Source: SHVO01 sp964576515 (lineage in GTDB: Bacteria > Pseudomonadota > Alphaproteobacteria > Rhodospirillales > Rhodospirillaceae). From it: 64,000 nt of DNA. The notes under the pieces were generated by a model, which saw only the letters and a program-made list of their open reading frames with translations, had not been told where the DNA came from and did no database searches. A program made the translations under genes and the position numbers. Of the stretch, positions 52,343 through 61,266 are shown piece by piece. The number at the start of each line of letters is the position of its first letter. The stretch's first letter is position 1. Location of the stretch: assembly GCA_964576515.1 (NCBI GenBank), contig CAZNUW010000005.1, positions 1 through 64,000 of the forward strand, written 5' to 3'.

Positions 52343-52810
52343 ATGAAGCCGTTCGTCAAAGCGATCCTGTTTGCCGGCCCCATCACGGCGGCGGCTTTGG
52401 GCGCGGCGGCGATCTGGCTGATGCCCGCGCGCCCCGCCACCAGCGCCGACCATACCGATGCGAGGCTGGTGGCGCACGGCAAGCAGCTTTACGTCGACCA
52501 TTGCGCGGTGTGTCACGGCGCCAACCTCGAAGGGCAACCGGAGTGGTGGCGCCACAGGCCCGACGGAAAGCTGCCCGCGCCGCCGCACGATCCCAGCGGC
52601 CATACCTGGCACCACTCGGACCCGCGCCTGTTCCTGATCATCAAGGACGGCCTGGACGCCACCTACGAAACCGACATGCCGGTGTTCGGCGGCGTGCTCA
52701 CCGATCACGACATCTGGGCGGTGCTGGCGTTCATCAAGAGCACGTGGCCGGAAGAAATCCGCAAGAAGCAGCCGCAACCCCGGCCCGCGCCGAAACCACC
52801 TATGGATTAA
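52343..52810 (+). CDS. Membrane-anchored or exported cytochrome c
   Basis: The 155-residue product has an N-terminal hydrophobic helix (about residues 7-28), a single haem site CAVCH in VDHCAVCHGANLEG, and a later ETDMPVF whose Met is the likely distal ligand. It ends in a Pro/Lys-rich tail. This is a class I cytochrome c, periplasmic and possibly anchored. It closes the three-gene unit with the GTPase and WD40 protein. Confidence 0.92.
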   Translation: MKPFVKAILFAGPITAAALGAAAIWLMPARPATSADHTDARLVAHGKQLYVDHCAVCHGANLEGQPEWWRHRPDGKLPAPPHDPSGHTWHHSDPRLFLIIKDGLDATYETDMPVFGGVLTDHDIWAVLAFIKSTWPEEIRKKQPQPRPAPKPPMD

Positions 52811-52826
52811 GCGCGCGGCGCACGGA

Positions 52827-53633
52827 TTAGGCGCGCAGCGTCAGTATCGCCAGCATCACGACGCCGATCACGATCCTGTAGATCGCGAACGGCGTATAGC
52901 CGTGTTTGGAAATGAAATTCAGCACGGTGCGCACGACCGCGAAGGCGACCACAAACGCCGAGATGAACCCCACCGCGACAATGGTCATATTGTCGGCGGT
53001 GAGCACATCACGGTTCTTGTAGAGGTCGTAGACGGTCGCCGCGAGCATCGTGGGAATGGCGAGCAGGAACGAAAACTCCGCCGCCGCGCGGCGCTCGACG
53101 CCGACGAGCAGCGCGCCCATGATGGTGGCGCCCGAGCGCGAGACGCCGGGGATCATCGCGAGGCACTGGAAGAATCCCACCGCGAGGGCGCGCCGCCAGG
53201 GTATCTCCTCGGGCGCACGATAGCGCGCGACCTTCTGCATCCGTTCGATAATCAGGATCGCGACGCCGCCCACGATCAGCGCGACGCTCACCACCCAGGG
53301 CGAGAAGAGAACCCCTTTGATGAACGAATAGGCGAAAACGCCGATGACCATGGCCGGGAGAAAGGCCAGGAGCAGATTGATCGTGAACGTCTGGGCCGCG
53401 GGGTCATGAAAGACGCCCCGCACGGTGGTGAAGATCTTCACCCTGTAAATCCATACGACCGCGAGAATCGCCCCCAATTGGATGACGATCTCGAACATCT
53501 TGCCCGGCGGGCCCTGGAACCCCAGGAGGTCGATGAGAAGGATGAGATGGCCCGTGGACGAAACGGGCAGGAATTCCGTGAGACCTTCGACGAAGCCGAG
53601 GAAGGCCGCCTGGAGCAGAGTGATGAAATCCAT
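52827..53633 (-). CDS. uppP: Undecaprenyl-diphosphate phosphatase UppP (BacA)
   Basis: The 268-residue polytopic protein has GFVEGLTEFLPVSSTGHLIL (about residues 14-33), which carries the catalytic Glu-rich and PVSSTGH motifs, and MIPGVSRSGATI (about 160-171). It recycles the lipid carrier of cell-wall synthesis and can give bacitracin resistance. It stands alone on the minus strand, convergent with the cytochrome gene. Confidence 0.97.
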   Translation of the reverse strand: MDFITLLQAAFLGFVEGLTEFLPVSSTGHLILLIDLLGFQGPPGKMFEIVIQLGAILAVVWIYRVKIFTTVRGVFHDPAAQTFTINLLLAFLPAMVIGVFAYSFIKGVLFSPWVVSVALIVGGVAILIIERMQKVARYRAPEEIPWRRALAVGFFQCLAMIPGVSRSGATIMGALLVGVERRAAAEFSFLLAIPTMLAATVYDLYKNRDVLTADNMTIVAVGFISAFVVAFAVVRTVLNFISKHGYTPFAIYRIVIGVVMLAILTLRA

Positions 53634-53797
53634 GGATACCGCACGCGAGAAAGACGCGCGGCATCACGACAGACGCCCCGGCAAATAGCAAGAGGGGCAA
53701 AGGGGAAGAGGCTGGACGGTCCGCGAGCCTGCACGAAACGCGCGTACAGACGCCGCGGACCGCGCCTAAAACCCGCGCCGCCGCTTGTCGGACAGGA

Positions 53798-54076
53798 TCA
53801 ACGGCGTCCGGCGGGCTTTTTCAGGGCTTCTTCCATCTGTGTGGTCAGATCGGTGACCCGGGCCTGGCAATTCGCGAGCGCCTGCGAGTCATCCTTGCTT
53901 TGGCTTGCGTATTGTTCGAGCCGTACTTTGTAGAGATCGCGATCTTTCGCGATGTTGTTGAGTTGCACTTCCGCGGCGCTCAGGTCGCTTTTCAGCACCA
54001 CGGCGTAAAGACCAGCACCTACAATGACGAAGAAAGCCAGCGCGAGCAGACGCGCGGCAGCACCAGCACCACCCAT
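53798..54076 (-). CDS. Small single-pass membrane protein with coiled coil (92 residues)
   Basis: After MGGAGAAARLLALAFFVIVG (one membrane helix, about residues 9-28) the protein continues as a hydrophilic helix (AAEVQLNNIAKDRDLYKVRL ... QALANCQARVTDLTTQMEEA) ending in KKPAGRR. The ATG at 54076 with GGGAGG upstream is preferred to the longer frame. It shares layout and some wording with the next small gene, suggesting duplication. Function is unknown; the helix would lie in the periplasm or cytoplasm depending on topology. Confidence 0.72.
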   Translation of the reverse strand: MGGAGAAARLLALAFFVIVGAGLYAVVLKSDLSAAEVQLNNIAKDRDLYKVRLEQYASQSKDDSQALANCQARVTDLTTQMEEALKKPAGRR

Positions 54077-54323
54077 CTCGATATCCTCCCGTTGAGGAGG
54101 GGCGAAACAGCCCCTCGTGAACTCTCCTCCGCACGGGACGCGACTCACACAGGCAGTTCGGAACGATCGCCCGCATCAGGCACGTACCGATCATGATGCG
54201 GACGAAAAACCGCATCGAGTCAAATATACGCGTGTTGGCGCGGGGAACCAAGGCGGATAGATATTTCGCATCGCACACTTAACGCGGAAAGCGACGTGTA
54301 ACAACGCGGCCTAAGATCGCCGG

Positions 54324-54608
54324 TTAAAATCCCGGCGCGCGGGGCGCGAGCGGGGCGGAAACGAGCTGCGCGCGCAGCGTCTCCACCTGGGCGCTGCAGG
54401 TGTTCAGCGACGCCGATGCGGTGTCGATCACGCCTTCCGCCCGCTCGGCCTTGGACTTCCAGACATTACGGTCTTGCTCAAGCGCGCCGATGGACTCCAA
54501 CGTCGCATCAAGCCGATCTTGCAGTGTGTAGGTGTAGAGCCCGACGCCGGCGACGACGATCAACGCCACGGCCAGCGCCTGGGCAAAGAGACGCGTGCGC
54601 TTCTCCAT
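54324..54608 (-). CDS. Small single-pass membrane protein with coiled coil (94 residues)
   Basis: MEKRTRLFAQALAVALIVVA gives a positively charged start and one membrane helix, followed by a coiled-coil-like stretch (LQDRLDATLESIGALEQDRN ... LNTCSAQVETLRAQLVSAPL). The ATG at 54608 has AAGGAGA seven bases upstream. A conserved-looking Cys lies in the same relative position as in the neighbouring 92-residue protein (LANCQARV versus LNTCSAQV). Its leader holds a threefold repeat of the binding-site motif (separate entry). Function is unknown. Confidence 0.72.
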   Translation of the reverse strand: MEKRTRLFAQALAVALIVVAGVGLYTYTLQDRLDATLESIGALEQDRNVWKSKAERAEGVIDTASASLNTCSAQVETLRAQLVSAPLAPRAPGF

Positions 54609-54612
54609 GAAT

Positions 54613-54660
54613 GTTCTCCTTGGTCGACGTTCTCCCTGGTCAACGTTCTCCTCGGTCATG
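54613..54660 (-). repeat. Three tandem 16-base units that each carry a Shine-Dalgarno-like motif
   Basis: Units at 54613-54628, 54629-54644 and 54645-54660 read GTTCTCC(T/C)(T/C)GGTC plus three variable bases on the plus strand. On the transcribed strand each therefore contains GGAGAAC, with AGGAGAAC in the first and third units. The unit nearest the gene supplies the ribosome binding site. Confidence 0.85.
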
Positions 54661-54770
54661 GACAAGATATAGCCCGCAATAAGGGCGGAACTTTTTCGCC
54701 GCATAGGCGAAACTGTGACCGGGTGATGGTGAGGTCGTGTGCAACCTCGCCGCGATATAGGAACGCCCCC

Positions 54771-54812
54771 GATATCCACGTTATCCACAGATTGTCCTTG
54801 CGCGTGGATATC
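54771..54812. promoter_or_regulatory. DnaA-box dyad upstream of dnaB
   Basis: A perfect DnaA box TTATCCACA (54781-54789) is placed within an inverted pair GATATCCACG (54771-54780) and CGTGGATATC (54803-54812), whose cores are near-matches to the DnaA box. The cluster ends 36 bases before the dnaB start codon, a promoter position. DnaA control of dnaB transcription is the natural inference. Confidence 0.65.
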
Positions 54813-54847
54813 TCTAAGACGAGACTCTTAGGGGACATTCTCATTAT

Positions 54848-56377
54848 ATGGCCACACCACTTCGCGTCACAGATCCGGCGGACGCCGCCGGCCAGGCTCT
54901 TCGCACGCCGCCGCACAATTACGAGGCGGAGCGGGCGCTGCTCGGCGCCATCCTGATGAACAACCGCGCCTACGAGCGCGTCCAGGAATTCCTGCGTGCG
55001 CCGCACTTCGCCGATCCGGTGAACGGGCGCATCTATGAGTCGTGCGCCAAGTTGATCGAACAGGGTCATCAGGCCAACCCGGTGACCTTGAAAACCTACC
55101 TGGAGCGCGACGACCTCGTGGTCAGCGCCGGGGGCATGAAGTACCTCGCGAGCCTTGCCGCGGGCGCGGTGACCGTCATCAACTCGGCCGAATACGGCCG
55201 ATTGATCTACGACCTTTTCCTGCGCCGCGAGCTGATCGAGCTGGGCGAGAACATCGTCAACAAAGCCTACGACGCGACACCCGAGGAATCGGCGGTGTCG
55301 CAGATCGAGGACTCGGAACAAGTTCTGTTCAACCTGGCGGCCGAAGGGACGCTGGAGGGCGGGTTCCAGAGCTTCGGTACGGCCCTTGTGACCGCCATCA
55401 ACCTGGCCGAGGCCGCGCACCGCCGCGAAGGCGCGCTGGCCGGCGTGACGACGGGGTTGACCGACCTCGACAAGAAGCTGGGCGGTCTGCACCCTTCGGA
55501 CCTGATCATCCTGGCCGGCCGTCCGTCGATGGGAAAGACGGCGTTGGCCACAACGATGTCCTTCAACGCCGCGCATTACTATCGCAACACCGACCGCGCC
55601 GAAGACCGCGGCAAGATGGTGGCGTTCTTCTCGCTCGAAATGTCGGCCGAACAGCTCGCGACGCGTATCCTGGCCGAACGCTCGAAGATCAACAGCCACA
55701 TGATCCGCACCGGCGGCCTGTCCAACGACGACTTCAGCCGCCTTGTGGTGGCGAGCCAGGAAGTCAACGAGGTGCCGCTGTACATCGACGACACGCCGGC
55801 CGTGACGGTGTCGACCATCCGCACCCGCTGCCGCCGTCTCGCGCGCCAGAACAAGACGGCCGATGGCGGGAACGGACTGGGCCTGATCGTGATCGACTAC
55901 CTGCAGCTCATCGCGCCGAGCCGCAGCGAGAAGACCGAGAACCGCGTACAGGAAATCTCGGCCATCACCCGCGGCCTGAAGGCGCTGGCGAAAGAGTTGA
56001 ACGTGCCGGTCATCGCGCTGTCGCAGCTTTCGCGCGCCGTCGAACAGCGCGAAGACAAGCGGCCGCAACTGTCCGACCTTCGTGAATCGGGCACCATCGA
56101 ACAGGACTCGGACGTGGTCATGTTCGTGTACCGCGAACAGTACTACCTGGAGCGCGCGGAACCGAGCCAGCGGCCCGACGAAAGCAGCGAGAAGTTCCAC
56201 GAAAGAATGCTGAAGTGGCAGGAGCGCTGCGAACAGGCCCACAACGTCGCCGAAGCCATCGTCGCCAAACAGCGTCACGGCCCCATCGGTGCGGTGCGTC
56301 TGTACTTCGATGCGAACTACACGCACTTCAGCGACCTCATCGACCAGAGCCATCTGCCGCCCCCGATCGAGGACTAA
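54848..56377 (+). CDS. dnaB: Replicative DNA helicase DnaB
   Basis: The 509-residue product has the DnaB N-terminal domain (PPHNYEAERALLGAILMNNR, about residues 19-38), a linker, and the RecA-like helicase domain with Walker A AGRPSMGKTALATT, VIDYLQLI and GTIEQDSDVVMFVYR. It unwinds DNA ahead of the replication fork. It precedes alr by 56 bases, as in many alphaproteobacteria. Confidence 0.98.
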   Translation: MATPLRVTDPADAAGQALRTPPHNYEAERALLGAILMNNRAYERVQEFLRAPHFADPVNGRIYESCAKLIEQGHQANPVTLKTYLERDDLVVSAGGMKYLASLAAGAVTVINSAEYGRLIYDLFLRRELIELGENIVNKAYDATPEESAVSQIEDSEQVLFNLAAEGTLEGGFQSFGTALVTAINLAEAAHRREGALAGVTTGLTDLDKKLGGLHPSDLIILAGRPSMGKTALATTMSFNAAHYYRNTDRAEDRGKMVAFFSLEMSAEQLATRILAERSKINSHMIRTGGLSNDDFSRLVVASQEVNEVPLYIDDTPAVTVSTIRTRCRRLARQNKTADGGNGLGLIVIDYLQLIAPSRSEKTENRVQEISAITRGLKALAKELNVPVIALSQLSRAVEQREDKRPQLSDLRESGTIEQDSDVVMFVYREQYYLERAEPSQRPDESSEKFHERMLKWQERCEQAHNVAEAIVAKQRHGPIGAVRLYFDANYTHFSDLIDQSHLPPPIED

Positions 56378-56433
56378 CGGTCGGCGGCCAAGGGCGCTTG
56401 CTCTTGGAACGGCTTCCAGCCATACCGGGGCCC

Positions 56434-57573
56434 ATGCCAGCCACCGTCATCTCCCGTCCGGAAGACCGCGCCGGCGCGCTGCTGTCCATCGATCTGGCGG
56501 CCGTCGCCGAGAATTGGCGCATCCTGAAACGCCAGGTCGGCCCGACGTGCGAAATGGGCGCGGTGGTGAAGGCCGACGGCTACGGAACAGGCGCCGCGCA
56601 GGTCGGCAAGGCGTTGAAGGACGCGGGCTGCGCCACTTTCTTTGTCGCGCACCTGGACGAAGGCGTTGCGCTGCGCGCCGCCCTGGGCGATGGGCCGCGG
56701 ATCGTCGTCATGCATGGTCCCAACAAAGGCACGGAAAAGGACTTCGTCGCGTTCCGGCTCGTACCCGTGTTGAATTCGCCCGCGCAGATCGGGCGCTGGC
56801 GCGGGTTCGCGCAGGCCAACGACATCCTGATGGAAAGCCTGGTGCACGTCGACACGGGCATGAATCGATTAGGGTTGAGCGCGCGCGAATTCGAGACCTT
56901 GATGGCCGATCCCGACGGTTTCGCCGGCCTACACCCGCTCGCGCTGATGAGCCACCTGGCCTGCGCCGAAGAACAGACCCCGATGAACGAGGACCAGAGG
57001 CGGAAATTCGCCTCCGCCCTCGAGACGTTCCGGAGCAAGTTCCCGGACGCGAAGGGCAGCTTCGCGAACTCGTCCGGCGTGTTCCTGGGCCCGGCCTTCC
57101 ACTATCACTTCGCGCGTCCGGGCGTGGCCCTTTACGGGGCGAACCCCCTTTCCGGAAAGCCCAACCCGATGATTCCCGTGGTGCGCCTGTTGGGAAAAAT
57201 CGTGCAGGTCCGGCGCGTTGACGCTGCCGCACCCGTTGGATATGGTGCCACCTACACGGCGCGGGATGGGGCAAAATTGGCAACGGTTTCAATAGGTTAT
57301 GCCGACGGCCTGCTGCGCTCCTTCTCCAATCGCGGGCATGGGTATATCGACGACATCAAGGTGCCCGTCGCGGGCCGCGTCTCCATGGATCTCACCATTT
57401 TCGACGTCTCCGAGGTGCCGGATTCCAGCCTCGGCCCCGATGCGACCATCGAACTCCTGGGCAGCCGCCGGACGGTGGACGACCTGGCCGCCGACGCCGG
57501 GACCATCAGCTATGAAGTGCTGACCAGCCTCGGCGCGCGCTACGCGCGCCAGTATCTCAGCGCGCCGCGGTAG
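56434..57573 (+). CDS. alr: Alanine racemase
   Basis: The 379-residue product has the PLP lysine in VVKADGYGTGA (about residues 47-57), HVDTGMNRLG, and the second catalytic Tyr in PVGYGATYTA. The C-terminal domain ends RYARQYLSAPR. It makes D-alanine for peptidoglycan. The ATG at 56434 is chosen as the first before the conserved LLSIDLAAVAENW segment. Confidence 0.96.
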   Translation: MPATVISRPEDRAGALLSIDLAAVAENWRILKRQVGPTCEMGAVVKADGYGTGAAQVGKALKDAGCATFFVAHLDEGVALRAALGDGPRIVVMHGPNKGTEKDFVAFRLVPVLNSPAQIGRWRGFAQANDILMESLVHVDTGMNRLGLSAREFETLMADPDGFAGLHPLALMSHLACAEEQTPMNEDQRRKFASALETFRSKFPDAKGSFANSSGVFLGPAFHYHFARPGVALYGANPLSGKPNPMIPVVRLLGKIVQVRRVDAAAPVGYGATYTARDGAKLATVSIGYADGLLRSFSNRGHGYIDDIKVPVAGRVSMDLTIFDVSEVPDSSLGPDATIELLGSRRTVDDLAADAGTISYEVLTSLGARYARQYLSAPR

Positions 57574-57585
57574 GGTCGCGCACCC

Positions 57586-58359
57586 ATGAACGCCCTCGCC
57601 TCCATCGGCGCCGTTGTCCTCGCCTTTCTCGGCCACCTGGGACGCCTCGCCATCTTCACCGCGACCGCCGTGTCCCACTGCGTGCGCCCGCCGTTCTATC
57701 CGCGCCTGATCGGCCGGCAGATGATCGACATCGGCTACTACTCGCTGCCGGTCGTCGGGCTGACGGCGATCTTCTCCGGCATGGTGCTGGCGCTGCAGAG
57801 CTATACAGGCTTCGCGCGCTTCTCGGCTGAAAGCGCGATCGCCAACGTGGTGGTGATTTCGCTGACGCGCGAACTGGGCCCGGTGCTGGCCGGTCTGATG
57901 GTCGCCGGACGCATCGGCGCCTCCATGGCCGCCGAGATCGGCACCATGCGCGTCACCGAGCAGATCGACGCGCTCACGACGCTCTCGACCAATCCGTTCA
58001 AGTATCTGGTGGTGCCGCGCTTGATCGCGGGCGTCTTGATGCTTCCCGCCCTTGTTCTGGTCGCCGACATCATCGGCGTGTTCGGCGGATATATGGTGGC
58101 GGTGTACAAGCTCGACTTCAACGCCGGCATCTATCTCAGCAACACCATCAACTTCCTGCAACCGTTGGACGTGATCTCGGGCCTCGTGAAGGCCGCGGTG
58201 TTCGGCTTCATCATTGCGCTGATGGGCTGCTTCTCCGGATATCACTCGAAAGGCGGCGCGCAAGGCGTGGGGGCCGCGACGACGAACGCCGTGGTCTCGT
58301 CTTCCATCCTGATCCTGACGTTCAATTACGTCATCACTGAACTGTTCTTCGGGACCTAA
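57586..58359 (+). CDS. mlaE: MlaE-type ABC transporter permease
   Basis: The 257-residue protein has five to six membrane helices and the MlaE motifs SYTGFARFSAES, ELGPVLAGLMVAGRIGASMAAEIGTM and CFSGYHSKGGAQGVG. MlaE is the inner-membrane permease that moves phospholipids to or from the outer membrane. It starts 12 bases after alr, and its ATPase follows directly. Confidence 0.95.
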   Translation: MNALASIGAVVLAFLGHLGRLAIFTATAVSHCVRPPFYPRLIGRQMIDIGYYSLPVVGLTAIFSGMVLALQSYTGFARFSAESAIANVVVISLTRELGPVLAGLMVAGRIGASMAAEIGTMRVTEQIDALTTLSTNPFKYLVVPRLIAGVLMLPALVLVADIIGVFGGYMVAVYKLDFNAGIYLSNTINFLQPLDVISGLVKAAVFGFIIALMGCFSGYHSKGGAQGVGAATTNAVVSSSILILTFNYVITELFFGT

Positions 58360-58360
58360 C

Positions 58361-59134
58361 ATGACGGACGCCCCGAAAATCCGCCTTAAAGATGTGAAGA
58401 AAAGCTTCGGCTCGAAGGCCGTGCTGAACGGCGTCACACTCGATATCGCCAAGGGCGAGTCCGTCGTCGTGATCGGCGGATCCGGCACCGGAAAGTCGGT
58501 GCTGCTGAAGTGCATCCTGGGCATCCTTGTGGCCGATACCGGCGCCATCGAGGTCGACGGCGAGAACGTGACGCACCTGCGCGCGGCGGACCGCGAAGAA
58601 ACGAACAAGAAGTTCGGCATGCTGTTTCAAGGCGGCGCGTTGTTCGACAGCTTGCCGGTCTGGGAAAACGTCGCCTTCGGCTTGATCCAGGGTGCGCACA
58701 TGGGCCGCAAGGACGCCAAGGCCCGGGCGCTGGAAGCGCTGGGCCAAGTGGGCTTGAGCAAGGACGTCGCCGAACTTTCGCCGTCTGAGCTTTCGGGCGG
58801 CATGCAAAAGCGCGTGGGGCTCGCGCGCGCCATCGCGGGCTCGCCCGAGATCGTGTTCTTCGATGAACCGACAACCGGCCTCGATCCCATCATGGGCGAC
58901 GTCATCAACGACCTAATCGTGAGTTGCGTGCGCAAGCGCGGCATCACCGCACTGTCGATCACCCACGATATGGCGTCGGCGAAAAAAATCGGCGACCGCA
59001 TCGCCATGTTGTATGAGGGCAAGCTGATCTGGGTCGGCGACGCGAAGAACGTGGACGCCAGCGGCAACGACTATGTCGATCAGTTCGTCAACGGCCGCGC
59101 CGAGGGGCCGATCAAGATGCAAGTGCGCAGGTAG
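58361..59134 (+). CDS. mlaF: MlaF-type ABC transporter ATP-binding protein
   Basis: The 257-residue ATPase has Walker A IGGSGTGKSVLLK (about residues 35-47), the ABC signature LSGGMQKRVGLARA, Walker B EIVFFDEPTTGLDP and an H-loop THDM. It powers MlaE. The usual third partner, an MCE-domain MlaD, is not next to it. Confidence 0.96.
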   Translation: MTDAPKIRLKDVKKSFGSKAVLNGVTLDIAKGESVVVIGGSGTGKSVLLKCILGILVADTGAIEVDGENVTHLRAADREETNKKFGMLFQGGALFDSLPVWENVAFGLIQGAHMGRKDAKARALEALGQVGLSKDVAELSPSELSGGMQKRVGLARAIAGSPEIVFFDEPTTGLDPIMGDVINDLIVSCVRKRGITALSITHDMASAKKIGDRIAMLYEGKLIWVGDAKNVDASGNDYVDQFVNGRAEGPIKMQVRR

Positions 59135-60574
59135 ATGGCCAAGTCCTCCGCCTCCTTCGTCTGCCAGAACTGCGGCGCGACCTATACGAAGTGGGCTGGC
59201 AAATGCGACGCCTGCGGCGAATGGAACACCATCACCGAGGAAGCGCCGCGCGAAAGCGCCCCAAAAGGATTGGGCGGAAAAGCCGGACGTAAGATCGCGT
59301 TCGTTGATCTGAAGACGCAAGGCCAACCGCCGCCGCGCCGCGCGACGGGCATCGGCGAGCTGGACCGTGTCTGTGGCGGCGGTCTTGTGCCGGGCTCAGC
59401 CATCCTCGTCGGCGGCGATCCCGGCATCGGCAAGTCGACTTTACTGCTGCAAGCCTCAGGCGTGCTCGCCGCCGCCGCCAGCGTCGCCTATATCACGGGC
59501 GAGGAAGCCGTCGATCAGGTGCGCCTGCGCGCCGATCGTCTGGGCTTGAGCAAGGCGAACGTCCAGCTCGCCGCGGCCACCAATGTCCGCGACATCATCG
59601 CGAGCCTTGAGGCCGGCACTCCGCCGGACGTGGTGGTGATCGATTCCATCCAGACGATGTACGCCGATACGGTGGAATCGGCGCCGGGCACCGTGACCCA
59701 GGTGCGGACCTGCGCCCACGAACTGATCCGGGTTGCCAAGCGCCGGGGATTCACGCTGTTCCTGGTCGGCCATGTCACCAAGGAAGGCACCCTGGCCGGT
59801 CCGCGTGTGCTGGAGCACATGGTGGACACCGTCCTTTATTTTGAAGGGGACCGCGGCCACCAGTTCCGAATCCTCAGGGCCGTGAAGAACCGTTTCGGCC
59901 CCACCGACGAGATCGGCGTGTTCGAGATGACCGATACCGGGCTGGCGGAGGTCTTGAACCCCTCGGCCCTGTTCCTCGCCGAGCGGCGTGGCAACGTCAG
60001 CGGGAGCTGCGTCTTCGCAGGATTGGAGGGAACCCGGCCCGTTCTTGTGGAAATTCAAGCACTTGTCGCCCCTTCCGCCCTGGGCACGCCCCGGCGGGCC
60101 GTGGTGGGCTGGGATATGGCCCGGCTGAACATGGTGATCGCGGTTTTGGAGGCCCGGTGCGGCCTTGCCTTCACCGGGTATGACCTTTATCTGAACGTCG
60201 CCGGCGGCCTCCGCATCCAGGAGCCGGCGGCGGACTTGGCGGTCGCCGCGGCCCTGGTTTCGGCCTTGAGCGGGAGCCCGGTGCCGGCGGATATGGTGGT
60301 TTTCGGCGAGATCGGCCTGTCGGGCGAAGTCCGCGCGGTGGCGCAACGGGACGTGCGCCTTAAGGAAGCCGCGAAGCTGGGATTTAAACAAGCCTGGGTG
60401 CCGCGTCCGGCCCGCAAGACGGACACGTCTGGGACAAAGCCGGGCGGGGCACAACCGGACGACACGAAGACGGGACTTTCGATCAAGAGCATGGGTCACG
60501 TGCAGGACGTAGTGAGCCAGTTTGCAGACGCCATGGCCGCACCCGGCCAACGCGCAAAAGCGGGTGCGTCCTGA
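59135..60574 (+). CDS. radA: DNA repair protein RadA (Sms)
   Basis: The 479-residue product has a four-cysteine zinc finger (CQNCGATYTKWAGKCDACG, about residues 9-27), a RecA-like ATPase with GGDPGIGKSTLLLQ and the RadA-specific KNRFGPTDEIGVFEM, and a Lon-protease-like C-terminal domain. RadA promotes branch migration in recombinational repair. Near the C-terminus is a Thr/Gly-rich, strain-specific insert (KTDTSGTKPGGAQPDDTKTG). It starts directly after mlaF. Confidence 0.97.
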   Translation: MAKSSASFVCQNCGATYTKWAGKCDACGEWNTITEEAPRESAPKGLGGKAGRKIAFVDLKTQGQPPPRRATGIGELDRVCGGGLVPGSAILVGGDPGIGKSTLLLQASGVLAAAASVAYITGEEAVDQVRLRADRLGLSKANVQLAAATNVRDIIASLEAGTPPDVVVIDSIQTMYADTVESAPGTVTQVRTCAHELIRVAKRRGFTLFLVGHVTKEGTLAGPRVLEHMVDTVLYFEGDRGHQFRILRAVKNRFGPTDEIGVFEMTDTGLAEVLNPSALFLAERRGNVSGSCVFAGLEGTRPVLVEIQALVAPSALGTPRRAVVGWDMARLNMVIAVLEARCGLAFTGYDLYLNVAGGLRIQEPAADLAVAAALVSALSGSPVPADMVVFGEIGLSGEVRAVAQRDVRLKEAAKLGFKQAWVPRPARKTDTSGTKPGGAQPDDTKTGLSIKSMGHVQDVVSQFADAMAAPGQRAKAGAS

Positions 60575-61266
60575 TGCAGGGCTTGCCGGTCAACGGCCTC
60601 GACCTCGCCGTTGGCGCCATCCTTCTCATTTCCGCGCTCATCGCCTTTGTCCGGGGCTTCGTTCACGAAGTCCTGTCGATCGCGGCTTGGATCGGCGCGG
60701 TCGTCGCGGTGATCTACGGTTTCCCCTTCATCCAACCGCACGCGCGCGGCCTTATCCCCATCAACTGGGCCGCGGACGCAGCGGCGGCTGTCGCAATTTT
60801 CTTGATTGTGCTTCTCATTCTCTCGATCGCGACCCATGCCGTGGCGCGCGCGATCCAGAAAAGCGCGCTCAACAACCTCGACCGGTCCTTGGGTTTCGTG
60901 TTCGGGATCGCGCGCGCGATCGTGATCTTGGCCGTGGGGCTCATCATCACCGACTGGCTGACGGAACGTGAGCGTCCGCGCTGGGTGGAAACCGCCAAGA
61001 CGCTGCCCGTGATCGAGATGGCGGCGGAGGGCCTGATTTCCGTGCTGCCGCCCTCCATCACGCCGCCCACCCTTGCGCCGAAATCGGAAGCCTTGATTAA
61101 AGCGGAAGAAGCCATAAATACCGCCAAGACGCTGGAGCGGCTGAATCGGCCGGCCGCCGAGGCGAAGGAAAAAACACCCGAAGCCGGGTACCAAAATCAA
61201 GAACGCCGGGATATAGAACGGCTCATGGACAGCATCGCGAGCCCGGAGGCCACCAAACCACAATGA
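60574..61266 (+). CDS. cvpA: CvpA family membrane protein
   Basis: The 230-residue protein has four membrane helices in the first 115 residues (LDLAVGAILLISALIAFVRG and following), matching the CvpA domain, then a hydrophilic tail rich in Glu/Ala/Lys. CvpA is needed for colicin V production in E. coli and sits next to purF there too. It shares one base with radA and overlaps purF by four. Confidence 0.93.
   Translation: MQGLPVNGLDLAVGAILLISALIAFVRGFVHEVLSIAAWIGAVVAVIYGFPFIQPHARGLIPINWAADAAAAVAIFLIVLLILSIATHAVARAIQKSALNNLDRSLGFVFGIARAIVILAVGLIITDWLTERERPRWVETAKTLPVIEMAAEGLISVLPPSITPPTLAPKSEALIKAEEAINTAKTLERLNRPAAEAKEKTPEAGYQNQERRDIERLMDSIASPEATKPQ

Noticed and set aside
50105..52777. 890-codon frame on the minus strand opposite the GTPase, WD40 and cytochrome genes
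   Set aside because: It is an antisense shadow of three well-supported genes and is full of His/Val/Arg low complexity from the His-rich tract.
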